A DNA stretch of 64,000 bases from Labia minor (taxonomy: Eukaryota > Arthropoda > Insecta > Dermaptera > Spongiphoridae), in contig OY720346.1 of assembly GCA_963082975.1 (NCBI GenBank), positions 37,289,787-37,353,786 on the forward strand, in the 5' to 3' direction. This document shows positions 56,794 through 64,000 of this stretch, one piece after another. The notes under the pieces were generated by a model that was given only the letters and a program-made list of their open reading frames with translations, was not told where the DNA came from and ran no database searches. Every line of letters begins with the position of its first letter. Within the stretch, counting starts at the first letter, position 1. The position numbers were made by a program, and so were the translations under genes.

Positions 56794-58203
56794 TTATATA
56801 CATATTTGACTTAAATAATAATGTAATTTTATAACGTTATGTCTATTTAAAAATTTATAACATTCGATATTACTTGCACACGGTAACAATTTTTTTAAAT
56901 CTCGAGTATTCAAATTAGATGGCAAGGTCTTATTATCAGCCAAACGAATGTTAGTTTGTTCAATGTTCAATGTATGAAGACGCAAGTTATTTTTAATTAT
57001 CCTAAAATCAATTTCTATCTCTGTGTCATCAAGAGTTAATAGATATAATGTTTTACATTTAAAAATGTATGGAAGTACTTTATTACATATTGAGATACAT
57101 CCAAGCAAAGATAAAATATTTAATTTTTTTATTTTATGGATATCCTCTAGATCACTATATTTTAAACAATAACATAATTCTAATCGAAGATCTGTTAAAT
57201 TTTCAAACTGATTAAGCATTTTCAACGCATTTTTCTGGACATTTTTGCAACATCGTATTTTCAAATTTGTTAATGGTAACCTTTTTTCAAGAAACACTTT
57301 AACTAGTTGTTCTGAAAATGATTGGATATTCTTAAACAGTACTTTTTTCAATTTACCCAATGGTGCAATTTCAAAATAACGCCTGAGAATTTCTTCTGGT
57401 CCATGGTAATTAATCTGCAGGTGTTCTAAATTTTCTAATTTAGACAAATAAGATGGCCAGGTCGTATCACCAAAATGCAAATGGATTTCAAATTGTCTTA
57501 AATTAGAGAAGTTAACTATTGTTTTCAATGATTCAGTTGTTATTATTAAATTCGGCAAATTTAATGTTACAAGTCTGTTCAATTTCATAAAATATTCATT
57601 ATTTTTAGTTAAATAATTTTCAGGACAATATTGATTTGGAATATTTAACTTTTTTAAATTTGGAAAAAAATAATTAATAGCCCATAGAAAAATATCATCA
57701 TTTGGCATAGGCTCACATAAAATAATTTCTTCTACCGTATTGAAGATAGGACAAGTTGGCAATTTACCTTCTTGTATAAGAAGTTTTAATTTATATAGAT
57801 CTTCAATTATACTTATGAATATTTGATGTGGGAAGAATTGAAAAATAATTTTTTTTAATCTTGGCATGGAACTTGGCATAAACTTGATTAGAATTTTATA
57901 ATTGAACTCACATACATAAATAGTTTTTATTAAAAAATAGAATCGTTTAAAAAAACGTTCAGCAGAGAAGAAATACCGGTCGCCGTATGATATGCCAGTC
58001 AATGAAGAGACCACCCCATAATTACGTATCACATCGTAATAATATGGGTCTTCACTAAAAACAAGCAATTGTTGTATTGTTGAATATTTCAGAATATTAC
58101 CTACTAATTCTTGCGGTAATCTCCCCATATGTTGAACTAATTCTTGATCACAACTACAATTTACAGGAGTCATCTTCTGAGCACAATGGTTGGTTTTTTC
58201 CAT
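56794..58203 (-). CDS. F-box/leucine-rich-repeat protein, single exon
   Basis: 469 residues from Met at 58203 (AAAAAGATGG, a good start context). The frame extends 22 codons further to 58269, but that stretch is hydrophobic, precedes the natural start and is probably 5' UTR. Residues ~27-65 form an F-box-like segment (LPQELVGNILKY, QQLLVFSED, YYDVIRNYG). The rest carries irregular leucine-rich repeats: LKKLNIPNQY, LVTLNLPNL, LRQFEIHL, LEHLQINYH, LTNLKIRCC, LTDLRLELCYC, LNILSLLGC, LLTLDDTEI, LHTLNIEQT. F-box/LRR proteins select substrates for SCF ubiquitin ligases; the substrate here is unknown. No introns and no transposon domain. Poly(A)-type AATAAA hexamers follow just past the stop. Confidence 0.8.
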   Translation of the reverse strand: MEKTNHCAQKMTPVNCSCDQELVQHMGRLPQELVGNILKYSTIQQLLVFSEDPYYYDVIRNYGVVSSLTGISYGDRYFFSAERFFKRFYFLIKTIYVCEFNYKILIKFMPSSMPRLKKIIFQFFPHQIFISIIEDLYKLKLLIQEGKLPTCPIFNTVEEIILCEPMPNDDIFLWAINYFFPNLKKLNIPNQYCPENYLTKNNEYFMKLNRLVTLNLPNLIITTESLKTIVNFSNLRQFEIHLHFGDTTWPSYLSKLENLEHLQINYHGPEEILRRYFEIAPLGKLKKVLFKNIQSFSEQLVKVFLEKRLPLTNLKIRCCKNVQKNALKMLNQFENLTDLRLELCYCLKYSDLEDIHKIKKLNILSLLGCISICNKVLPYIFKCKTLYLLTLDDTEIEIDFRIIKNNLRLHTLNIEQTNIRLADNKTLPSNLNTRDLKKLLPCASNIECYKFLNRHNVIKLHYYLSQICI

Positions 58204-58269
58204 CTTTTTAGATTGTATGATTAAAAAATAAACAATCAAATCAAAAACAAAACAAATTGAAAAGTACAC

Positions 58270-58601
58270 TCAGTTAGCAAGAGTGCTAATGTTGACTGGT
58301 TGAGATGCAAAGAGCAAATGAAAGCTGAAGGAAATGGAGGGTAGCGAAAAAAGGTGTGTCAAAACAGGCAACCAATCAGAAGATCCCTTAAGTAAAAATA
58401 AGAAGAGGGGGTTCGAACCTTTTTTCTACCTTGCTATTATATCAGGGGTTGGACACGCAATGGTAAATTCGTGAAACAGCGTTTGGCGCTGCTGCTAAAA
58501 AGTGGCCCCTTATTGAACTAATTTATTTAAAAAACCGGCCTGGCACCAATTTTAAAATCCTTTTTTGAATCATTTGAATGAGAGGAGCGGGAAGAATGAA
58601 A
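58270..58601 (-). promoter_or_regulatory. Upstream region of the F-box gene
   Basis: Richer than the surroundings. It contains ACCAATCAG (CCAAT box, 58369-58377) and CCAGTCAAC, an initiator-like motif on the minus strand near 58298. No ORF. Confidence 0.35.
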
Positions 58602-58832
58602 AAATTATGAAATTTTTCAGTTAAGTGAAAAATTATTTATTTAGAGATAAAACTGACATTTCAGAAATAATTTTTTTTTTTTCAGAAAATTGCTGAGTTA
58701 AGTGAAAAATTATTTATTTAGAGATAAAACTGACATTTCAGCAATTTTCTGAAAAAAAAAAAATTATTTCTGAAATGTCAGTTTTATCTCTAAATAAATA
58801 ATTTTTCACTTAACTGAAAAATTTCATAATTT
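58602..58832. repeat. Perfect 95-bp inverted repeat with a direct-repeat spacer
   Basis: 58602-58696 and 58738-58832 are exact reverse complements, including 12 Ts against 12 As. The 41-base spacer 58697-58737 is itself an exact copy of 58620-58660, and the identity runs to about 45 bases. Three copies of one motif are therefore arranged direct, direct, inverted. Perfect identity means a very recent origin or an assembly artefact. Confidence 0.93.
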
Positions 58833-58848
58833 GCATGTCTAGAAGAAA

Positions 58849-59105
58849 AGAATAATGTTGTATTTGACATATTTATTTGAAAATAGATTATTACAAAATA
58901 TCATTAACAATAATGATGTGTATCTCATTTGTAAACAAATCTTTACATATACATATACATATTTTGCTTTAAACATATTATAATAAATTTCTCACTTAAA
59001 TAAAAATTACACAATTTTTCAATTATATAATTATATAAATTGCACATCGAAAATGAAAAGAATAATGTTCTATGTAACCTATTTATTTAATAAATAGATT
59101 ATTAT
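58849..59105. repeat. Direct repeat pair upstream of the Copia relic
   Basis: AAAGAATAATGTTGTATTTG, ACATATTTATTTG (58852) recurs as AAAGAATAATGTTCTATGTA, ACCTATTTATTT (59056), each followed by AATAGATTATTA. About 205 bp apart, possibly LTR-derived or a small tandem duplication. Confidence 0.55.
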
Positions 59106-59130
59106 TGTGACATGTTTTTAAACAAAATTT

Positions 59131-59394
59131 TTGATAATCTCTCAAAGACTAAGAGAGACTAAGAGGTTCTCACAGGCTATCTTGAGGCCAATGACGTTGA
59201 TTTATTTGGAGGATGGTGAGATATATTTCACGAAAATGGTGATGATTTCGCTTGATAATATATCCTTCTTACATATCAATCTGATACACATTTTAATCTC
59301 TGTCTCCTCGAAGGCCAAACTAACAGATGGAGTAATAGGAGTTGCTAAAAAAAATATTAAAAAAATTAATAAAATTATTTTCTTTTATTATTAA
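59131..59394 (+). other. Open stretch of unknown meaning
   Basis: 87 open codons, richer than the surroundings at 59160-59340. No motif recognised and no splice evidence. It lies just before the Copia-type ORF and may be part of a repeat. Confidence 0.2.
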
Positions 59395-59482
59395 TACATT
59401 TTTTAGTAAACAACAACACTAAATTTTAAAAGAAAAAATTACACCAAGCATATAGATAAATAATATAGATTAAAAAAATTGA

Positions 59483-60706
59483 ATGGAGTTGCAATCAGAC
59501 GAAACTTTATATATTCAAAAACTAAAAGGTATGGACTCATATCCTATGTGGTCATTTAAAATAAAAATATTAATGTCTGCAAAAGATCTAATGAACATTG
59601 TTGATGGCACAGAATTATTAAGTGATGCTGGTAGAGATGAAATTAAAATAAAGAAATTGAAAAGAAAAAGATTGTTATTTTAAAAATAAAGTTTTGATCA
59701 ATATGAAAAAAAAACAAATCATATTGAGGAGAATTTCTATTTTAGAAACAAAAATAAAAATAAAAATGAAAGAAAAGTGTCCTTCTTAAGAGAAACATTT
59801 ATATCAAATGTTAATAAAAATGATGATATTTTTGATTTTGTGGTAGACAGTGGCTGTTCTAATCATATGATAAATAATGAACATTTAATGAATGATATAA
59901 AAAAATGTGATGAAAAAATTAAAGTGGCTAAGAAAAATCAAAGCATGTCTGCGTCAAGTATAGGAAAAATTGCATTCAACAATATTGAATTAAAGAAAGT
60001 TTTGTGTTCCAGATCTTACCAAAAATTTATTATCAGTGAATTCAATAACACAAAACGATGGTAAAGTTGTATTTACCAAAGATACTGTGAAAATAATGAA
60101 AAATGAAAATATAGTTCTGGAAGGTAAGAAATCTAAAAATGGATTGTATATAGTTAAAATTAAAAATGAGAAAGAAGCTTTACTAACACAACAAGAAGGC
60201 ATGGGGCATTTGAGTCTGAATAACTTAAAGAAACTACCATTTCTTTGTAATGGCATATCTAAAGAAGAAAACATATGGAAAACAGAAAAAGTATGTTCAA
60301 CCTGCATAAATGCTAAACAAATAAGATGGCCATTTAAAACAGAACGAAGCAGGGCAAATAGACCTTTACAAATAATTCACACAGATGTATGTGGACCAAT
60401 TGATCCAGAAACCTATGATGGTAAGAAATATTTTCTCACTTTTACAGATGATTATACACATTTCTGCATGGTGTATTTATTAAGACATAAAAACGAAGTA
60501 GAAACATTTTTAAAACAATATGTAAATGAAGTTTAAGGCCATTTTGATAAAAAAGTGTACAAAATTAGATGTGATAATGGAGTAAGTGATAACCTAAAAA
60601 ATTGGTGCAAAATGAAAGGTATAATAATGGAATTTTCAATACCTTATTCACCTCAGTTAAATGGAACTGCAGAAAGAATGAATCGAACTCTGATAGAATT
60701 TTTTTA
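59483..60706 (+). pseudogene. Ty1/Copia-type retrotransposon polyprotein, truncated
   Basis: Pieces in order: gag start (LKGMDSYPMWSFKIKILM, 59483 on); a deletion removing the rest of gag and the zinc knuckle; protease DSGCSNHM (~59848); a frameshift near 60010; GAG-pre-integrase (GHLSLNNLKKLP, CSTCINAKQ); integrase with HTDVCGPI, YFLTFTDDYTH, a stop near 60536, then IRCDNGV and YSPQLNGTAERMNRT (D, D, E all visible). It ends before reverse transcriptase and RNase H. The order protease-integrase before RT is the Copia signature. No LTRs identified. It is dead through frameshift, stops and truncation. Confidence 0.9.
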
Positions 60707-60929
60707 GCCATTTTTCTCTTAAAATATTATTCCTTGGCAACCAGAACAAGTGTCCTCGTTCACTCCAGGTAGAGAATTTGTAACACAATTCTTATGAATA
60801 CAATCTAAAAACTGCAAAATCAAAAATTTATTTATATGTACATATATTATATAACTTTATAATGAAAATAATCATCAATAATAGTAAAATTATATTAATT
60901 ATACTTACTTTATTATTATTCATATTGAT

Positions 60930-61400
60930 CGCAATTGGAGGGTGTCGGATCAGTCAGATAATATAATATTTACAATTTTACGTTTGACGAACACAGACGA
61001 ACAGATCATCAGATCACATCAGATGCAAATGAGCCAGCAAAATGCAATTGGATCAAATTGGATGCAATCAGATGTTTACATGTTTAAAATTAAATGGAAT
61101 TAAAATGAGCCTGGTGTGCCATCTGTTGGTTGTTTTTGGAACAACTTTCGGATTTGAATTAGTGCCAGCAGCGCCTCTGGTGCCACCTTGGTTCTTAACA
61201 CATTCTCAAAGACGGCCATCTACGTGTCCGGGGGTTGCACTCAATGCTATTTTTGAAGTGAAAACTTCTTTAGCGGCGTTGAGCACTTTTGCGGGATGGG
61301 GGAAAAATATAGATTTCGCGTGAGATTCCAAAACGACACCGACCCGACCGACCGACCGATATACGCATGCGCAATACGCCAGAATGTTAGACACTAAACT
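60930..61400. other. GC-richer unclassified repeat block
   Basis: Repeated GATCA/CAGATCACATCAGATGCA-type motifs (60990-61070), GCAGCGCCTCTGG (61168), GAAGTGAAAACTTC hairpin followed by TTTAGCGGCG (61255), (CCGA)n and ATACGCATGCGCAA (61365). The 93-codon frame at 61042-61323 has no recognisable domain. Shares AAGTGAAACTTCTT/AGCGGCG with 17285-17310 and, in part, 15530. Confidence 0.4.
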
Positions 61401-61677
61401 TCTGATACATTCTTTACGAAATTTTACATATTTGCCATATTAAATATTATTATTTATATTTACATTAATAATCGGTATTACTAAATTATGTATATATAAA
61501 ATAAAATATTTTAATATATTATTATGTGTTAAATTATATTAAATTAATTTCTAATATATTTATATAATTTAAAATTAATTTCAGAATATATATATATATA
61601 TATATTAAATTATATACTATATATAATATATTATATAATATATATTTTAATAAATTAATTTTTAAATATGTGTGTGT

Positions 61678-62197
61678 GTGTGTGTGTGTGTGACCGTAAA
61701 AATAAAGATATATGTTTGATAATTTTTCACATGATTAATAATTGTATAAAACTGCTATATATAGAATTTCAGCCTGATAGAATCGCTGAAAGTACCAGAA
61801 TTAATTTTTTTACACTGGAAATCTCACGCGCCAACACGTGACGTGGTGCCATCAACAAAGAGCCAAACACTCCACTATCCACTCGACTATCTCGCAAATT
61901 TGAATTTGATTAAATAATATTTATTAATTTAAATTAAATTATAATTTAATAAATATTATTTATAACATCAAAAACATCAAAATCTCAACATCGAAAATTG
62001 AATTGCTGAAAGTACCAGAATTAATTTTTTAACACTGGAAATCTCACGCGCCAACACGTGACGTGGTGCCATCAAAAGAGAGCCAAACTTTCGCTGGTTT
62101 AATAAATATTATTTATTAATTTTAATTTATAATTGAATTAATTTAATTTAATTTAAATTAATATATGTTATTTAATCCAATTCAAATTTGCGAGATA
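61678..62197 (+). mobile_element. Helentron-like F1, rearranged double fragment
   Basis: After (TG)n, F1 sequence runs from GACCGTAAAAATAAAGATAT to CAACAAAGAGCCAAACAC (61870). A minus-oriented F1 3' piece follows (ATCCACTCGACTATCTCGCA), then ACATCGAAAATTG joined to a second plus copy (GAATTGCTGAAAGTACCAG) ending TTTGCGAGATA at 62197 without the hairpin. Several breaks in 500 bp suggest repeated template switching. Confidence 0.8.
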
Positions 62198-62589
62198 TGC
62201 TGAATATGCTTTTAAATAAAAAAAATTTTCAAGAAAGTAATTGGAATTATTAATATTAAGAATCAATAAATAAATTTATTAAATATACATTTAAACATGT
62301 AAATTAATCTATATATAAATTTAATAAATATTCAAACAATAATTGAAACAATATAAATAACACGATTCAATATTTTACTTACATTGTGATTTATATTTTT
62401 ATTTTTATTACAACTATTATTATGGGTATGTTATTTTTGGCAGTTTAAAAAAAATTAAAAATATTAATAAAATTTATCAAAATAATAATTTGAAAAGATT
62501 TCCAATTATTTTTATTTATTTATTGTAAATTTTTCAATGTAACCATGGTAACCATAAATAGACTTTTACCAAAATATTACTATTTAAAT

Positions 62590-62730
62590 TAATTTTGGAT
62601 AAATTAATTTTGGATTTAACTACACTAAAGCCCACAACAATCCCTGAAAGTTTCATCGCAATCGGACGGGTAGTTTTTGAGTATTTGACAGACACACACA
62701 CACAGACAGACATATATATATATATATTCA
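62590..62730 (+). repeat. Possible fourth Helentron-like fragment
   Basis: AAAGTTTCATCGCAATCGGA, CGGGTAGTTTTTGAG and a CA/CAGA microsatellite (62690-62710) echo the internal core plus microsatellite of F1-F3, but no end hairpin is seen. Confidence 0.35.
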
Positions 62731-62805
62731 TACACATCGTATTTTTAATATTTTTGTAATAATAATCAGTTTGCTGAAAAAAATAATTATGAATTTTATA
62801 TATAT

Positions 62806-64000
62806 ACTAGCTGCTCAGAGCGCCTTCGGCGCTCTTCACACCTAGACGGGGGCTCCGCCCCCTGTACCCCCGAGTGGTACATAGTATTTGGTGGTTGAAA
62901 GTAGTAAAAGGTTTTCATCCATTTTGTTTCAATCAGTATATTACATAAAACATTCATTTCTTTTTGTGTTCTTATTTAAAAAATATATTTTAATTTAATC
63001 ACTATATTAATTATATATATTATTATTGTATATGTTATATCTATCTACCTATGTGGCTCAAAGATACTCGAAAGTTCTTAGCCGCAACAACCACATTTCT
63101 CCAAGTGTCCCTATCCTGAGCCCTTGTTCCATCTCTCTTACGTCCCTTCCTACGCGTCATTGGTTTTCCAAGCGGACGTATTCCAATCGGTCTTCCCACC
63201 AATATCTTTTTCCTCTCCCATTCTAGCCACGTGCCCTGCCTATCGCAGCTTTTTCCCTTTTATAACCCTAACTATTTCTGAAGATGCAGAGAGACCATGC
63301 AATTTCTTGTTATGCTGTCTCCCCCATTCCCCGGTGACCTCATCTTTCTTTGGCCAATAAATGCAGGGAAGAATCCTATTCTCAAACACTCAGAATCTAC
63401 TCTCATCTCCCAGGGTCATAGACCATGCCTCCCACCCATATAATGCAACAGGCAAAATAATTTTTTTATATATTCCCTTTGATAATAATTTTGAAGAGAT
63501 AAGCCTCTTTATTGCAAGATAACAGGCGTTTCCCGATTGCAACCCCGATTTAAATTCTTCTCAAATATTATTATCCTTCGTGATTACATTCAATTTTTCT
63601 ACATATTCAAATTCTACATTTTGTATCTTAAGATTTTGTATGTCAATACTCTTCCTCTTTGTTACTAAATATTTTTTCTTATCACTATTAATTTCAAACC
63701 TCCATTAATTTTTCCTCGCTATCTGCAATTGCAATTTCCTAATCTCCTATTATATTTAAGTCGTCTGGGTAACCTAACATTTTACAATTGATTTCTTCAT
63801 CTTATTTTTTCTTTACTACCTTCAAGACAAATTTGAAGATCAAAATTTGAAAAAGTTTATGCTGATCTATATTGAGTCATGTGTATGTTTTACTAAAGTC
63901 TACAAATAATTAGTGAACAGAAATATTGAATTCGCAGTTTTTTTCCTAATATCTGTCATAATGAAAATATCTTAATTAATGTTGATCGATTTGGCCTTAA
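62806..64000 (-). mobile_element. LINE 3' fragment with GC-rich hairpin cassette, runs off the window
   Basis: The cassette AGAGCGCCTTCGGCGCTCT (62817-62835) and GGGGGCTCCGCCCCC (62849-62863) lies beyond the LINE tail. The LINE itself, minus strand, covers the C-terminal region (LINE motifs as at 3160-3919, e.g. GGAGGCATGGTCTATGACCC complement near 63430) up into reverse transcriptase near 63950. The best preserved LINE copy here, colinear with 20764-21750. Confidence 0.82.

Noticed and set aside
59131-59394. Independent protein-coding gene
   Set aside because: No motif, no splice support, and its position next to retrotransposon debris.
59483-60706. Domesticated Copia-derived gene
   Set aside because: Frameshift, internal stop and lack of the reverse-transcriptase half indicate decay, not domestication.

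Overview
This is a very AT-rich (about three-quarters A+T) nuclear window from an arthropod, most likely an insect. The signs are spliced genes with GT/AG introns, arthropod transposon families (Helitron/Helentron derivatives, hAT, mariner, piggyBac, LINE, Copia) and many (AT)n and (CA)n tracts. An AT-rich parasitoid wasp would fit, but no single feature proves the order. There is no sign of bacterial, plasmid, phage or CRISPR sequence.

Genes. (1) A ZIP-family (SLC39A, ZIP1/2/3-type) zinc transporter lies on the minus strand. Its large coding exon is at 27878-28993. A histidine-rich last exon at 171-241 joins it in the correct phase, which would make positions 242-27877 one 27.6-kb intron filled with transposons. 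(2) A nine-exon coiled-coil gene on the plus strand, 40804-50067, encodes about 560 residues and is recognisable as CFAP53/CCDC11, a ciliary protein; all eight junctions keep the frame. (3) A single-exon F-box/leucine-rich-repeat gene lies on the minus strand, 56794-58203. (4) A short minus-strand exon at 55626-55784 looks like part of a THAP-type zinc finger, with a possible CpG- and ETS-motif-bearing first exon near 56250-56395.

Everything else is mostly mobile DNA. The dominant repeat (family F1 here) is a roughly 590-640 bp element with about 13 copies or fragments. It has the layout of a non-autonomous Helentron (HINE): a hairpin at the 5' end (ACTATCTCGCCAGAGATAGT), an inverted copy GCGAGATAGT near the 3' end, then a 3' hairpin (GAGTGGAGACACTC) and an internal CA/GT microsatellite. 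Two other families, F2 (about 19651-20188, 52045-52100, 54512-55030) and F3 (about 6250-6544), have different ends but the same plan, including GTATTG straight after the 5' hairpin and a shared internal core. A broken endonuclease-type ORF at 15684-16253, 100 bp from a full-length F1 copy, may be a relic of the autonomous partner.

Other mobile DNA: a piggyBac element with both inverted ends and TTAA target duplications (22027-24920) split by an F1 insertion; at least three hAT-type miniature elements with perfect 8-bp target duplications plus a fourth eroded at its end; an internally deleted mariner (17699-18328); five 3'-end LINE fragments; a decayed Copia-type retrotransposon (59483-60706); and long-inverted-repeat MITEs. 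The nesting gives relative ages: hAT in F1 (14158-14461), hAT in LINE (3227-3531), F1 in piggyBac (23448-24089). Two large inverted repeats stand out: a perfect 95-bp hairpin at 58602-58832 and a roughly 715-bp palindrome at 37874-38588.
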